Notes: generated by a model not told the origin, from the letters alone. Shown: positions 1-10,132, counted from the stretch's first letter. The stretch: DNA of 64,000 bases from Methanobacterium sp. ERen5 (GCA_024167805.1 CP099988.1:496001-560000), one strand, 5' to 3'. Numbers and translations: made by a program.

Positions 1-422
1 ATGTCAATTCCATGTATCTCCTGATACCTGGTTGCTTCACTTTGTCCTCTGGCAATAATTTCGTTTTTTACTACTTCAACTGTTTTGTCTTCCCTCTTAG
101 ATATTCGTTTGCATCGAACATCTATGGGTGCAACAAACCATATCTTGAGGTCTGCTTCAACGAAGTACGCTGAAAGTCTGCCCTCAACAATTAAGTTTTG
201 TTTTTCTTTGGCTAACTTTGCCTGTCTCTTATCAATCTCAAGGTCTATTTCATCGTTACCCTCGGCATATTCACCAAACTCCAGTATGTCCATACCCTTT
301 TCCTTGGCCATTTGACGAAATATTTCGCCGGCTGAGAGGAAGGGTATTTGAAGTTTCTCCGACAGGATCTTCGCAGCAGTTGTTGTACCACTACCTGCCA
401 GCCCACCGATGGTGATGATCAT
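1..422 (-). CDS. cmk: CMP/dCMP kinase (cytidylate kinase), 3' end cut by window
   Basis: Phosphorylates CMP or dCMP to the diphosphate with ATP in the cytosol (family knowledge). About 140 N-terminal residues are visible. They begin [20 protein letters not shown], with P-loop GGLAGSGTT at residues 5-13, and include the EGRLSAYF segment typical of archaeal short cytidylate kinases. The ATG overlaps the L34e stop by one base (TAATG), so the two are probably translationally coupled. It is the last visible gene of the ribosomal operon, its usual archaeal place after rpl34e. The stop lies outside the window. Confidence 0.9.
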   Translation of the reverse strand, partial: MIITIGGLAGSGTTTAAKILSEKLQIPFLSAGEIFRQMAKEKGMDILEFGEYAEGNDEIDLEIDKRQAKLAKEKQNLIVEGRLSAYFVEADLKIWFVAPIDVRCKRISKREDKTVEVVKNEIIARGQSEATRYQEIHGID

Positions 423-688
423 TACAACCTAGCCTCTTCTTTGAAAAGTCGGCGAGCACACTCTGAACAGAGGTAACCACCATAAGGCCGGTTAGGTCTT
501 CTCTTTGACTTTGATAGTTTTCTTATTTGGTATGGTCTGCCCCTTGGAACTGCATGAAGCTGTTTACCACATTCAGCACAAACGTGCTTGTTTGGTAGTT
601 TCTTCTTGTAACGAAGTACAGTTTTGCCTCCGGGGGTTTTTTTGAATGTTCTTTTGTATGATCTAGATCTGTATCTTCCTTCTGGCAT
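422..688 (-). CDS. rpl34e: 50S ribosomal protein L34e
   Basis: Basic 88-residue large-subunit protein of archaea and eukaryotes. Two CxxC pairs are visible (CAEC near residue 38, CSEC near residue 76) and suggest a zinc site. The Arg/Lys-rich N-terminus ([15 protein letters not shown]) matches the family. The start follows an AGAGGTG ribosome binding site. It sits between DUF106 upstream (221-base gap) and cmk downstream (one-base overlap). The gap contains a 15-base palindrome at 846-860 (CAACCAA-C-TTGGTTG) of unknown role. Confidence 0.96.
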   Translation of the reverse strand: MPEGRYRSRSYKRTFKKTPGGKTVLRYKKKLPNKHVCAECGKQLHAVPRGRPYQIRKLSKSKRRPNRPYGGYLCSECARRLFKEEARL

Positions 689-909
689 ATGCCTACACCT
701 CTAAATTATTTTTTTATATCCAACAAATTTCTTATCTAAATTTTTTGTATAAAGCAGTGGTAAGTTCCCTAAACAACTGCGATATTAAATTCATGATCCA
801 ATTGGTAAATCCATGTAAATTTTTCATCTGTAGACTGTTTTCAATCAACCAACTTGGTTGGTGGTAGAAAATTTTTAATCCACAGTTGAAAAGTTATATG
901 AAATTTTAG

Positions 910-1491
910 TTACATTCCTCCGCCTTTAAGACCTAGGAGTTTTCTCCATACGAATGACATTGCAAAGGAACATAGTATGTACCATCCAAGCCATTCAACA
1001 GCCATAACAGGAACTCCTGCAGACTGGTGGTAGAATGTATGGAATATTGGCACCAAAAGCACGTAGTAAGCGAAGCTTGGTAAGTTCAGGTACAGGTGGT
1101 TTATGAGTGGGTTTCCAGCCATCCAGTAGAATATGAGGATGATGGGAACGAATGTTACAATCATTGGTTTAAATGAGTTGAACATCATCTCCTTCTGGAG
1201 TTCCATGAACTTTGCCTGTTTCTTCTGCATTTCTGCCATTGCCTTGGGATCTCCAGATTTCTGGGCCTTCATCATTTCTCCTTGGAAGCCCTTCATCTCT
1301 CCCTGAAGGAACTGTAAACGATCCTGGTCAACCAGTAGTTTGTTTGCCACTGTTATGACAAATGCTACCAGGGTTGCAATGAGAAAAACACCTATAATAG
1401 CCCCGAAGTAGGGATTGTTAGGAACACTCACCAGTTGTAAAAGGGGATCGAATATAGGGTTTAGGATTGGATTTAATATTGAAAAGTCCAT
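910..1491 (-). CDS. DUF106 membrane protein, archaeal Oxa1/YidC-EMC3-type insertase
   Basis: 193 residues. A hydrophobic segment lies at about 26-48, then a Gln/Lys/Met-rich coiled coil at about 55-100 (QGEMKGFQGEMM and QKKQAKFMELQKEMM), then further membrane segments at about 107-127, 138-155 and 160-180. This is the layout of the archaeal DUF106 family, whose Methanocaldococcus member was shown to be related to YidC/Oxa1 and EMC3/TMCO1 insertases. The inferred role is membrane protein insertion. Its position directly after secY-adkA in a ribosomal operon fits, because SecY and an insertase are then made together. Spacing to adkA is 14 bases. Confidence 0.88.
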   Translation of the reverse strand: MDFSILNPILNPIFDPLLQLVSVPNNPYFGAIIGVFLIATLVAFVITVANKLLVDQDRLQFLQGEMKGFQGEMMKAQKSGDPKAMAEMQKKQAKFMELQKEMMFNSFKPMIVTFVPIILIFYWMAGNPLINHLYLNLPSFAYYVLLVPIFHTFYHQSAGVPVMAVEWLGWYILCSFAMSFVWRKLLGLKGGGM

Positions 1492-1505
1492 TTCTTACTA
1501 CCTCT

Positions 1506-2066
1506 TTATAATTTTAAGGTTTTAACCATTTCTTCAACAGATTCATCGAGTTTGTTATCGTGGTTCTCTATGATCTTCACTGTCGCACCTGTAAGTACGG
1601 CGTAAGCCATTGATGCTGCTCTGTTCATCTCTTGATGAAGGTTTATGTCCTTTAGATTTTCTGAATCCCTTGATCTGGTTGTGTCGCTAATTCTTCTCTT
1701 TAATATTTCATCACCGTCTGCTTCAAGCAACACAAACATGTTGGGCATCAACTGTTCAAGTACCCATTTAGGAAGTCCTGGCAGAAATCCTGAAGGGGTG
1801 TTTATGGTACAGTGTGTGTCTACGATTATGTTACTTTGTTCAGACTTAGCTCTTATAGTTTGTGCAGCTTCCCTTTGAACTTCCTTCTGGAGTTCTGGTG
1901 AAAGTTTTCTGAGTGAATCCCTGTCTTCAACAAGGTTCTTTGCCTTAGCAATTTCCAGCATCACATCACCATAGTTCACATGCACAAAATCAAGTTGTTC
2001 TAATGATTTGGTAAGCACGGTTGTGCTTCCTGATCCTGGGATTCCTGCAAGTACTACTAATTTCAT
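1506..2066 (-). CDS. adkA: Archaeal adenylate kinase
   Basis: Converts AMP + ATP to 2 ADP. The archaeal (not bacterial) type is recognised by its short length (186 residues), the P-loop GIPGSGSTT near residues 8-16, and VDTHCTINTPSGFLPGLP in the middle. The reading frame is open upstream to a GTG at 2078. The ATG at 2066 is preferred because an AGGTGA site lies 8 bases before it and the protein then starts MKLVVLAGIPG, as the family does. It follows secY with one base between them, the standard archaeal secY-adk pair. Confidence 0.93.
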   Translation of the reverse strand: MKLVVLAGIPGSGSTTVLTKSLEQLDFVHVNYGDVMLEIAKAKNLVEDRDSLRKLSPELQKEVQREAAQTIRAKSEQSNIIVDTHCTINTPSGFLPGLPKWVLEQLMPNMFVLLEADGDEILKRRISDTTRSRDSENLKDINLHQEMNRAASMAYAVLTGATVKIIENHDNKLDESVEEMVKTLKL

Positions 2067-2067
2067 T

Positions 2068-3412
2068 TTATTCATCACCTAAAAACTTTCTGAGCATTGG
2101 ATGCATGTCCATGAGTTGTTCTTGGGCAATTTCTTCGTAGAGTTTGTACAGTATACCAACAGTCAGGAGAACACCTGTTCCTCCTCCAAGTGCACTGGTT
2201 AAATCTGCACCGAATGCAAGGAGACCTACAAATGCTCCTCCAAGCACGGTTATTGCTGGGATGTAACGTTTGAGTATCTTTTCAAAGTGTGCCCTGCTGC
2301 TTCTGTGTCCAGGTATCTGCATACCCATACCATGCAACTGTTTGGAGACCTGTTTTGGTCCAATACCACTCAGCTCTACCCATAGTATTGCGAACAGTAT
2401 ACATGATCCAATGAATATTAATGCATAAATCAAGACCCTCAATGGATCTGTGATCAAGAGGCTTAAACTGTTAGGTGGAGTCATTATGTATGCAAATCCA
2501 TTGATCGCCCTTCCATTTACAACCTGTCCAAGGATTGGGAATCCAAGTTTCTGGAACATGGCTGCAAAAAGTTGGATGTTCAGTAGCAATGCACTGGTTA
2601 ATATAACCGGCATGTTACTTGCATAGATAAATTTAAGGGGTACTTTCCCTTGCTCCCTTAACCCCACCGTATGATAGTGGTATTTCCACACGCATACTTT
2701 CTGCATATACAACTATTAGGAAAACCACTATTGTGGCTATGACCGGTAGTAACAAGTACCAACCTGGCTGTCCTGCTGTGAGTGAGTATATGAATGCAGG
2801 TATTGCACCTTGTGGAACACCTGGTGAAGTTACACTTGCAAGTGGGTTTAATGCTCCACTTACTATTGCTCCAGATACACCTGCTGCAATGAAGAGTCCT
2901 ACACCACTTCCGAATCCCCATTTGGATACAACTTCATCCAAGAATATTATGAGTATTCCGCCTATGGTTATCTGTAAAATGAGTAACCATTGGAATCCGG
3001 GAGTTGATGGTGGGAGTGCTCCTGTAAATACCAAAACAGATGCCTCGAAGAGTGTGAATATTATCGCAAGGATTTTTTGTGTTCCCTGGAAAAATGCTTT
3101 ATCCTCATGCTGTGAGAGATCTAAATTAAGGATCTTACCACCAACCAACAGTTGCAGTACAATGGACGCAGTAACTATTGGTCCGATACCAAGGGTTATT
3201 ATGGAACCGAAACTACCTGCTAAAACTGCTCTTAACGATGAAAATTGATCTACTGCTGTTGGACTTAAACCGAAAAGTGGCACCTGAGTTAATATAAAAT
3301 AAAGTATCAGGATAATACCAGTCCATTTAAGTTTCTCTTTAAACGGCACCCTATAGCTAGGAGATCTAACTTGAGGTAACAAACCGAAAATTGGTTGTAA
3401 AGCTTCTTTCAA
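2068..3412 (-). CDS. secY: Preprotein translocase subunit SecY (frame broken by two apparent base losses)
   Basis: Channel subunit of the Sec translocon in the cytoplasmic membrane. The first 259 codons (from 3412) run through several membrane segments to IPLSYGGVKGAR, then hit a stop. The rest (LKFIYASNMPVILTSALLLN to LRKFLGDE) continues in another frame. The SecY family reads GGVKGARGKYPLKF here, which needs GGGG where the gene has GGG (plus-strand 2647-2649) and CCCCC where it has CCCC (2637-2640). Adding both bases gives 448 residues, normal for archaeal SecY. SecY is essential, so sequencing error is far likelier than a pseudogene. It sits between rpl15 and adkA. Confidence 0.93.
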
Positions 3413-3453
3413 CGACCTTCACTCCTTCATGGAATAATTTTAAAAAATTTTGG

Positions 3454-3891
3454 TTAAAGGGTTAAAGCTTCTCCACCCGCATTTTCGATCTTGCTTACTG
3501 CAGATTTTGAAAATTGTGGGGCTTTGATAGTCAATGCTTTGCTAATTTTTCCTTTACCAAGAACTTTGTTGTAACCTAATTCAGTTACATCTATGATTAT
3601 CTTGTTGTCTTCTTCTGTTGCAATTCCCTGGCTCAAAAGTTTGTCACTGTTTTCATCTAGGAAATCGACGTTAACAGGATTGAATACTTGGGCAGCTCCC
3701 TGTGGTCTTTTAAATCCGTACTTACCGAAGTGTTTAGGATCGAATTTAACCATCCAGGACCAGTGATGTTTGTGTCCACCAGCTAGACCCTTTCCTCCTC
3801 TGTTTCCTGCGCCTCTCCTTTTCTTTGAACAACCGCCTGCAACTGTTCTTGAGCCTCGCAATTTGCATATTTTCCTTGTTTTTCTTATCAT
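3454..3891 (-). CDS. rpl15: 50S ribosomal protein L15
   Basis: 145 residues with the Gly/Arg/Lys-rich N-terminus of archaeal L15 (GCSKKRRGAGNRGGKGLAGG near residues 20-39) and the HHWSWMVKFDPKHFGKYGF segment. Assembles late into the large subunit near the tRNA exit region (family knowledge). Last ribosomal protein before secY, the conserved spc-operon order. Start ATG 3891 follows AAGGTGAT. Confidence 0.96.
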   Translation of the reverse strand: MIRKTRKICKLRGSRTVAGGCSKKRRGAGNRGGKGLAGGHKHHWSWMVKFDPKHFGKYGFKRPQGAAQVFNPVNVDFLDENSDKLLSQGIATEEDNKIIIDVTELGYNKVLGKGKISKALTIKAPQFSKSAVSKIENAGGEALTL

Positions 3892-3965
3892 TAAATCACC
3901 TTAAGATCTGTAGGTAGAAATTTTGGAATAAAAGGTGTTAGTTTGAAGATATTAATAAATGTGAC

Positions 3966-4421
3966 CTAGATCATCTTGGTCACAAGTTCATTAATATTTT
4001 CCCTTTTACCCAAGCTTCCTCCTTCTTTAAAGCTTTTTTTGGTTGATTCATATCCCTTTCTCGGAGGGTGTAATCTGAAGACTGGTTTAATTCCAGCATC
4101 TTCAACTTTTACTTCTCCTTCAACTACGGCCTTTGCAAGGTCTTCGATTGAAGAGTAGTCAGTGTTGTCCTTTACATATTCATCTGTAACCTTTGCATCG
4201 CCTGGAAGTCTTCCACGTTTTGCTATGATTGCAGATAATGTTTCTGCATCCACATCTCCCCAGGTGATGTAGTCCTTAGCCTTATTAAGCATTCCATCGT
4301 AGCTTGGGTTGGTGTTGATGAGGACCATATGATTGATTCTTGTAAGGTTTAACATGGACATGGTTTCTTGGATGTCTCTATTGACTCCTGTTCTGCCCCT
4401 TACTCTTAATGCTGCTATCAT
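3966..4421 (-). CDS. rpl30: 50S ribosomal protein L30
   Basis: Long archaeal form of L30/L7e (151 residues), beginning [17 protein letters not shown], with the L7e-like [13 protein letters not shown] segment at about residues 23-35 and the C-terminal [21 protein letters not shown] block. The frame is open to 4445, but the ATG at 4421 has an ideal AGGTGATAAA before it and avoids overlap with rps5, so it is chosen. Between rps5 and rpl15. Confidence 0.95.
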   Translation of the reverse strand: MIAALRVRGRTGVNRDIQETMSMLNLTRINHMVLINTNPSYDGMLNKAKDYITWGDVDAETLSAIIAKRGRLPGDAKVTDEYVKDNTDYSSIEDLAKAVVEGEVKVEDAGIKPVFRLHPPRKGYESTKKSFKEGGSLGKRENINELVTKMI

Positions 4422-4435
4422 TTTATCACCTAGAA

Positions 4436-5083
4436 TTATACGCATACTCCAAGATTTTTGAGGTCTTTTGAAGTTGCTTTTACTTTACTGAGCTCTTTTA
4501 ATGCTTCAAAGACGGCTCCTGCAAAGTTGATGGTTGTCTGTGTCTGACCCATGGTCTGGGACCATACATCGTCGATTCCTGCTAGGCCTAGGATGGTTTT
4601 ACCAACGTTACCTATTGCAAGACCTACTCCACCAGGTGCTGGTATGAGTGTTACACGGACACTGCCCTTTTTACCTTCTACCTTAAAGGGTACTGTGTGT
4701 TCCCTTCCACATACACATCCCCAGTCACCGCAGCCTCTTCTAACCTTTATGATGTTAAATTTAGCATTGTCAACAGCTTTTCTTATTGCAGGTCCTACCT
4801 CTTTGGCTTTTCCCTGTCCGAGTCCTATGTAACCGTTTTTATTTCCAACAGCTACTATTACTCTGAAGTTGACTTTTCTTCCAGACTTGTGCATTCTCTG
4901 AACTAGGTTAACATCCATGACTTCTTCTTCGAGGTCAGGGAGTAATGTGTCTATTATTCCCAGTTCCATGATTGGAAGGCCTTTATCGAATATTTCATCG
5001 ATATCAGTTATTTTACCTTCTTTGACCATATGCCCTAACTGGGTTTTTGGTACAAATTCTTCTTTATTATAGTTGTTGTTCAT
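4436..5083 (-). CDS. rps5: 30S ribosomal protein S5
   Basis: 215 residues. Contains the S5 double-stranded RNA-binding core ([20 protein letters not shown], residues about 73-92) and the archaeal [16 protein letters not shown] insertion with three cysteines. The C-terminal S5 domain includes [18 protein letters not shown]. Small-subunit protein acting in decoding fidelity (family knowledge). Its ATG overlaps the rpl18 stop by four bases (ATGA), which implies coupled translation. Confidence 0.97.
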   Translation of the reverse strand: MNNNYNKEEFVPKTQLGHMVKEGKITDIDEIFDKGLPIMELGIIDTLLPDLEEEVMDVNLVQRMHKSGRKVNFRVIVAVGNKNGYIGLGQGKAKEVGPAIRKAVDNAKFNIIKVRRGCGDWGCVCGREHTVPFKVEGKKGSVRVTLIPAPGGVGLAIGNVGKTILGLAGIDDVWSQTMGQTQTTINFAGAVFEALKELSKVKATSKDLKNLGVCV

Positions 5084-5667
5084 TCTAGCCCTTCCTCAAT
5101 CTTATTTTTTATTGATTCGAAATGATCAGGTAGGTCCTTTGGAGATAATCCATTTTTAATGTAACCGGAAAATCTTTTCTCCACCTCTTCATCGGTCAAG
5201 GATTCTGCATAGCTTGCAACGTGTTCTCCCCTTATCCTTTCATCAGATGGTAGAACTACATCGTTATGTGGTACTTGAAGTCCGCCGTCAACTGCTCCCT
5301 TGAGAGCTGCGTAGATTCTTGCACCTTTGATGTTGGTTTGTAATCCGATGTCTAGCATAGAAGTATCAATTCCTGCGTCTAGTGCCTTTTTAGCTAGTAG
5401 GTATCCAGTGAGGTATGCTCCGGAGGTGTTCTTTCCACTTCCTAACCATCCTATTTTCTGAACTTCCTTGGAGTGTGCTGAAACTACTGTTTCGTCTCCA
5501 TTTTCTCCTACCATTATGATCTGGGCAATGGTGTGTTGGTTAGTAATTCTTACAACCATTCTCGACTTGTCCAATCCAATGAGGTTAAGCCTGGCCTTGT
5601 AATCTGTTTTTCCTTCTCTTCTTCTTCTAAATGCGAGTTTATATCTTGAACTTTGTGCCAATTTCAT
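5080..5667 (-). CDS. rpl18: 50S ribosomal protein L18
   Basis: 195 residues, the long archaeal/eukaryal L18 (L5e) type that binds 5S rRNA. Recognised by [19 protein letters not shown] (residues 8-26), the [20 protein letters not shown] block and [17 protein letters not shown] at the end. Eight bases after rpl19e and overlapping rps5 by four bases. Confidence 0.96.
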   Translation of the reverse strand: MKLAQSSRYKLAFRRRREGKTDYKARLNLIGLDKSRMVVRITNQHTIAQIIMVGENGDETVVSAHSKEVQKIGWLGSGKNTSGAYLTGYLLAKKALDAGIDTSMLDIGLQTNIKGARIYAALKGAVDGGLQVPHNDVVLPSDERIRGEHVASYAESLTDEEVEKRFSGYIKNGLSPKDLPDHFESIKNKIEEGLE

Positions 5668-5675
5668 TCCTCCTC

Positions 5676-6122
<447 letters not shown>

Positions 6123-6138
6123 AAAGAAACCTCCACCA

Positions 6139-6350
6139 TCAAACCTTTTGGGTTTGAATATTTTCCTGAAAAATCCTTTTCAGGATCTCTGAGTTTTAAG
6201 TCCATTTCAGACTATAGTTTTTTATTAGTTGAATTCATCGTTGGATGAATTTTTTCCCTTATTACAATGCAGCTGGTTATTTTTTTTGTTCACAACTTCA
6301 AAAAAAATTTGAAGCTGTTATAAATAACTCCCTAAACCCCGAAAGGTTTA
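6139..6350 (-). promoter_or_regulatory. Five-hairpin array between rpl32e and rpl19e
   Basis: Perfect inverted repeats in plus coordinates: 6139-6157 (TCAAACC/GGTTTGA, loop 5); 6164-6185 (TCCTGAAAA/TTTTCAGGA, loop 4); 6232-6251 (AATTCATC/GATGAATT, loop 4); 6296-6314 (CTTCAAA/TTTGAAG, loop 5); 6333-6350 (TAAACC/GGTTTA, loop 6, touching the rpl32e stop). They fill an otherwise gene-free gap inside the operon. The element would lie in the mRNA just before the rpl19e ribosome binding site. Its role is inferred only: attenuation, mRNA processing or ribosomal-protein autoregulation. Confidence 0.55.
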
Positions 6351-6692
6351 AAGCCCCTTGTTTAAGATTTTTATTTTAAGTTCCTTGGCCCTTTCAAGCA
6401 TGTTAGCTTTCTTCCTGGCACCTACTGTGGCACTGATCCTGCCGGCCTGGGTAAGTGGATCCAGATTTTCAAGGTCCTTTAAGTTGGAAACCAGTACATC
6501 CCGGTATCCTGAAGGGTGCAGTCCCCTGATATTCTTAGGGGTTCTGTAACCTATGGATGGCATAGCAGGCTTTCTTGCCTCATACCTTCGCCTTTTACTG
6601 GTTTTTCCCTTAGGTTTTCTGTACTTGTCACCTAGTTTTTTGTACCTGAACCATTCCTGTCTTTTAAAGTTTGGTTTTTTTGGTTTTTGCAT
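6348..6692 (-). CDS. rpl32e: 50S ribosomal protein L32e
   Basis: 114 residues beginning MQKPKKPNFKRQEWFRYKKL, followed by WxxPKGKxSKxRR-like basic sequence and GYRTPKNIRGLHPSGYRDVLV (about residues 48-68), all typical of L32e. Archaeal/eukaryal large-subunit protein. Between rpl6 (11-base gap) and the hairpin-rich gap before rpl19e. Confidence 0.95.
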   Translation of the reverse strand: MQKPKKPNFKRQEWFRYKKLGDKYRKPKGKTSKRRRYEARKPAMPSIGYRTPKNIRGLHPSGYRDVLVSNLKDLENLDPLTQAGRISATVGARKKANMLERAKELKIKILNKGL

Positions 6693-6703
6693 GGGATCAC
6701 CGT

Positions 6704-7240
6704 TTATTCCTTGCTGACCAGGTATATTCCGTCTTGGAATACCCTTGGGTCTCTTCCCTTAATCTTGGTTGCCTGTTCCATGTTGGCCATTGTCTGTCCT
6801 ACATGCTCCTTGTTGATTCCACTGACTACGACTTCGTCGCCCTTGATCTTGACATCTGCATCCCCTACAATTTTAGCGGACCTTGGATGTCTTTCCCCTA
6901 GGAAGTTCTCGATGGTGACTTTGTCACCAGTTTTTTTAACAGTCATTGGAAAGTGAGCGTAAACAATTTTCATCTTGTAGCTGAAACCATCTGTGAGTCC
7001 TATTATCATGTTGTTGATATGAGATCTGATGGTTCCCAACATGGCTTTTTCTTTCTTTTTTGGGAAACGTGCTGCTACAACAACATTGTCACCTTCTACT
7101 GAGATGGTTATTGCTTTTTTGTTGTTGAAGTTTCTTGTTAGGGTTCCCTTTGATCCCTTGATTGTCACTGCTTCATCAACAGTGACTGTAATTCCTTCTG
7201 GAATTGGGATTTCTTCCCTAAGAATGGATACCTGAGCCAT
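6704..7240 (-). CDS. rpl6: 50S ribosomal protein L6
   Basis: 178 residues with two repeated alpha/beta L6 domains. The start MAQVSILREEIPIPEGITVTV is typical of archaeal L6. The C-terminal half has HPRSAKIVGDADVKIKGDEVVVSG. Binds 23S rRNA near the sarcin-ricin loop (family knowledge). Preceded by AAGGTGATAAA. Between rps8 and rpl32e. Confidence 0.96.
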   Translation of the reverse strand: MAQVSILREEIPIPEGITVTVDEAVTIKGSKGTLTRNFNNKKAITISVEGDNVVVAARFPKKKEKAMLGTIRSHINNMIIGLTDGFSYKMKIVYAHFPMTVKKTGDKVTIENFLGERHPRSAKIVGDADVKIKGDEVVVSGINKEHVGQTMANMEQATKIKGRDPRVFQDGIYLVSKE

Positions 7241-7249
7241 TTTATCACC

Positions 7250-7642
7250 TTAGTAAACATATACGAGAAGTCTTCCGCCAATACCCTTTTCTTTGGCTTC
7301 CCTGTGGGTCATAATGCCCTCAGGTGTTGTTACAACAATTGTACCAAAGTTTTTGGAAGGTAAGTACCTCTTCTCAAATTTTTCAAATTCATCTTTCTTA
7401 ACGGCGTGTCTTGGCTTTATTACACCGCATTTGTTAATGTTTCCTTCTAATTCGACCATGAACTGTCCTGCTTTGTCATCGTCCACGAATTCAAATTCAC
7501 CGATATATCCTTCTTTTTGCATTGTCCTTAAAACATGACCAATCATTTTGGATGCAGGATTGATTGTGCATCGTTTGTTTCCCTGCATTTCATTGTTACG
7601 CATGTTGGTTAGGGCATCTGCAAGAGGATCCATAAGAGTCAA
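7250..7642 (-). CDS. rps8: 30S ribosomal protein S8 (probable TTG start)
   Basis: Small-subunit assembly protein that binds helix 21 of 16S rRNA. Recognised by [20 protein letters not shown] and the C-terminal [21 protein letters not shown]. Possible starts are GTG 7651, TTG 7642 and ATG 7633. The AGAGGTG site lies about six bases before the TTG and 15 before the ATG, and TTG gives 130 residues, the usual family length, so 7642 is chosen. It follows rps14 closely. Confidence 0.92.
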   Translation of the reverse strand: MTLMDPLADALTNMRNNEMQGNKRCTINPASKMIGHVLRTMQKEGYIGEFEFVDDDKAGQFMVELEGNINKCGVIKPRHAVKKDEFEKFEKRYLPSKNFGTIVVTTPEGIMTHREAKEKGIGGRLLVYVY

Positions 7643-7654
7643 ACTATACACCTC

Positions 7655-7798
7655 TTAGTTATATTTTTTAAATCCAATTTTGTCTGCAAGTTCTCTGAAG
7701 CACTGTCTGCACAACATAAGATTGTATCTCCTAACCAATGCTGAGTGATCATTACATCTGCTGCATTTCCTTGAAGCCTTTCCGTATTTTCTTGGCAA
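7655..7798 (-). CDS. rps14: 30S ribosomal protein S14, zinc type (TTG start)
   Basis: Short 47-residue zinc-binding S14, too short for most gene calls. Translation from TTG 7798 gives MPRKYGKASRKCSRCNDH then LMLCRQCFRELADKIGFKKYN. Two CxxC pairs (CSRC, CRQC) form the zinc site of the C+ S14 form. A GGTGAT ribosome binding site overlaps the rpl5 stop just before the TTG. Position between rpl5 and rps8 is the conserved one. Confidence 0.94.
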   Translation of the reverse strand: MPRKYGKASRKCSRCNDHSALVRRYNLMLCRQCFRELADKIGFKKYN

Positions 7799-7807
7799 AT
7801 TATCACC

Positions 7808-8314
7808 TTATTCTATATTAACCTGAAATTCATTTTTCATGAATTCCATTGTTTCTTCCTTTGTAACCTGGTGCTTCACTGGAACTTTTTTGTTCTGGAT
7901 CTTCCTTCTTTTGATCCTGTAGCCTGGTTTTTCAAAGGTAATTGCAACATTCATCCCATATATTCCTATGTCAGGATCGTATCGCATTCCCGGAATATCA
8001 ATGTGCTCGTGTATTCCAAAAGCAACATTGCCTTGCGCATCAAACTGAGTTGATTTTATGGTGTTTCCTATGCCTTCAAGTATCATTTTAACAGCTTTTG
8101 AGGCTTTTTCATTCCTCAGTGTTACTTTGCAGGCTATTGGCTGACCCTTCCTGATACCGAATTCAGGGTTGGTTACCTTACTTATGGTTCTTATAGGTTT
8201 CTGGCCAGTTATGTTTTTTAGCAGTTTTTCTGCCCTTGCAAGTCTTTCTCCACTTTCTCCTACTCCAATGTTCACGGTAGCCTTAGCTATTTTCACTTGA
8301 TCCATAGGGTTCAT
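7808..8314 (-). CDS. rpl5: 50S ribosomal protein L5
   Basis: 168 residues. Binds 5S rRNA and contacts P-site tRNA in the central protuberance. Visible L5 signatures are [25 protein letters not shown] near the start and [22 protein letters not shown] at about residues 104-125. Its ATG follows the rps4e stop at once. An alternative ATG exists three codons in (8305). Confidence 0.96.
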   Translation of the reverse strand: MNPMDQVKIAKATVNIGVGESGERLARAEKLLKNITGQKPIRTISKVTNPEFGIRKGQPIACKVTLRNEKASKAVKMILEGIGNTIKSTQFDAQGNVAFGIHEHIDIPGMRYDPDIGIYGMNVAITFEKPGYRIKRRKIQNKKVPVKHQVTKEETMEFMKNEFQVNIE

Positions 8315-9040
8315 CTATTTGCCCCCTGGTAATGATATAACAGGCTCTTCTTTTCCTAGAACAAAGACGTAGTCAGCCAGTGTTAAAAATATTCCTTCAT
8401 CAGTCTCTATTTCTACGGTGTTTGGTTTGGATGACTGGGTAATGTTGATCTGTTTAACTTTACCTAGTTCACCTATGTGTTTACCACCTATGATGAGACC
8501 GACTGTACCACTTTCGAATTTTATGTGATCGGTAACTTTCTGTTCTGGAATTTCCACAACAACAACATCGCCTGTGCTGTACTGTTTCTCCACAATACAG
8601 TTTCTTCCGTCATGCAGGTTTAGCTGTGTTTTTCCACCTTTGATGATGGTTTTGTCTGTGACTCTGCACAGTTTAAATTCTCTGTTTTTCTCGCTTATAG
8701 AGTGTAATATTAACCTTCCCTTGTGGTCTGGTAGTACCCTGTAAACTTTTTCAGATTTTGGAAGTTCTATAACATCCATGAACCCTACTGGGTATTTGTA
8801 ATCTTTTCTTGCTCGGCCGTCCACCAGGATATCACCGTTGTTGATGATTATTTTTGCTTCCCTGGAGTTGTCTGCAACCTTCAGAATGTCCCTGACAACT
8901 ATGAGTAAAGGTAATGATTCTTCGATTGCATGTGGACCTGCACTTGGCTTAACTGTCCACTTATCTTCTTTAGGGTGAATAGGCCAATGAGCTGGTGATT
9001 TGTACCGTTTAAGATGTTTTCTTGATCCCATCTTTGCCAT
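8315..9040 (-). CDS. rps4e: 30S ribosomal protein S4e
   Basis: 241 residues with three parts: the N-terminal [18 protein letters not shown] motif, an S4-type RNA-binding domain (residues about 42-105, [30 protein letters not shown]), and a central S4e domain plus KOW-like C-terminal segment ([21 protein letters not shown]). Found only in archaea and eukaryotes. Lies between rpl24 and rpl5 with nearly no spacing. Confidence 0.97.
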   Translation of the reverse strand: MAKMGSRKHLKRYKSPAHWPIHPKEDKWTVKPSAGPHAIEESLPLLIVVRDILKVADNSREAKIIINNGDILVDGRARKDYKYPVGFMDVIELPKSEKVYRVLPDHKGRLILHSISEKNREFKLCRVTDKTIIKGGKTQLNLHDGRNCIVEKQYSTGDVVVVEIPEQKVTDHIKFESGTVGLIIGGKHIGELGKVKQINITQSSKPNTVEIETDEGIFLTLADYVFVLGKEEPVISLPGGK

Positions 9041-9041
9041 T

Positions 9042-9395
9042 TTATCCCTTCCTCTCTATTATTTCGTTTCTTTCATCGTCTTCAAGATCCAGTTCCAGGA
9101 TCATGATGTTTGATGGATGAACTGAATGGTAAACTTTGTTTCCATCGGGTTTTTGTACGGACATGCCTTCTATCATGACACGATAGTTTTTAAGGTCAAC
9201 CTTTTCGATTTTTCCTTCGTGGTCCTTGAAATCTCCACGCATGACCTTTATGGTGTCACCCTTTTTAACTGGGAGAGATCTCCTTTTGTGCTGCTCCCTT
9301 AGCTCCTCACTCAGTTTTACGCTCATTAGTTTGTGGCGTATGTGTAAAGGTGCCTTATAAATAAGTTTCCTCTGTTTTCTTGGCTGTTTTGACAT
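9042..9395 (-). CDS. rpl24: 50S ribosomal protein L24
   Basis: 117 residues, archaeal/eukaryal L24 (L26e) type. Contains a KOW motif ([25 protein letters not shown], about residues 44-68) after the basic start [20 protein letters not shown]. Located near the nascent-chain exit (family knowledge). Start preceded by GGTGATAAA. One base separates it from rps4e. Confidence 0.96.
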   Translation of the reverse strand: MSKQPRKQRKLIYKAPLHIRHKLMSVKLSEELREQHKRRSLPVKKGDTIKVMRGDFKDHEGKIEKVDLKNYRVMIEGMSVQKPDGNKVYHSVHPSNIMILELDLEDDERNEIIERKG

Positions 9396-9411
9396 TTTAT
9401 CACCGTAATAA

Positions 9412-9810
9412 TCATACTATTATGCTTGCAGCACTACCTATGGCTGGCCATCTGTCAGCTGCTTCCTTAGCAATTGGTCCCCTTATTTCTGAACCCTTGA
9501 GAACTCCTTCAGGACTTACTATTACTGCGGCGTTGTCTTCAAACTTGATCCTTAAACCGTCAGCCCTTTTGTACTCTTTTTTCTGCCTGACCACAACTGC
9601 TGTTGTGACCTCTTTACGCATGTCAACTGAACCCTTTTTAACGGAGATCACGATCATGTCACCGACACCTGCAGGTGCGAGTCTTCGCCTTACACCCTTG
9701 TATCCCTTGACAGATATTATCTCAACTTCCCTTGCACCGGTGTTGTCTACGCACTGTAGTCTTGCACCGATAGGGAGGGCTTTTGTAACATTGGAGGTAA
9801 TTGCCTTCAT
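9412..9810 (-). CDS. rpl14: 50S ribosomal protein L14
   Basis: 132 residues. Highly conserved L14 barrel with [26 protein letters not shown] (about 19-44), [13 protein letters not shown] and [21 protein letters not shown]. Sits at the subunit interface (family knowledge). Between rps17 and rpl24. Confidence 0.97.
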   Translation of the reverse strand: MKAITSNVTKALPIGARLQCVDNTGAREVEIISVKGYKGVRRRLAPAGVGDMIVISVKKGSVDMRKEVTTAVVVRQKKEYKRADGLRIKFEDNAAVIVSPEGVLKGSEIRGPIAKEAADRWPAIGSAASIIV

Positions 9811-9811
9811 T

Positions 9812-10132
9812 TTACTCTTCTCCCTTAACTTCCACCAGTACGAAATGTTTGGTTTTACTTAGTGGTCTGCATTCTGCTATTTTGACAGAGTCTCCAATTT
9901 TAACATCTAAGCAGTCTGGTTTGTGAGCTTTGATCTTGGATTTCCTCTTTTCGTATCTTTCGTACTTTGTGATGAATTTATAAAAACTCCTTTCAACTGT
10001 AATGGTCCTTTCTGCCTTTTCACTTGTGACTATTCCTTCTAGAATTTGACCCCTCACTGGGAGGGTTCCATGAAACGGACAGTTGGGATCATCACATTTA
10101 TTTTTTGGTTCTTTAACGTCGATACCAACCAT
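9812..10132 (-). CDS. rps17: 30S ribosomal protein S17
   Basis: 106 residues, archaeal form with an N-terminal extension carrying [10 protein letters not shown] (possible metal-binding Cys/His) before the S17 OB fold ([22 protein letters not shown] and [33 protein letters not shown]). Preceded by AGGTGATAAA. Between rnp1 and rpl14. Confidence 0.96.
   Translation of the reverse strand: MVGIDVKEPKNKCDDPNCPFHGTLPVRGQILEGIVTSEKAERTITVERSFYKFITKYERYEKRKSKIKAHKPDCLDVKIGDSVKIAECRPLSKTKHFVLVEVKGEE

Noticed and set aside
2733..3248. Plus-strand 171-codon frame inside secY
   Set aside because: Antisense shadow of SecY membrane helices; no initiation signal or recognisable domain.
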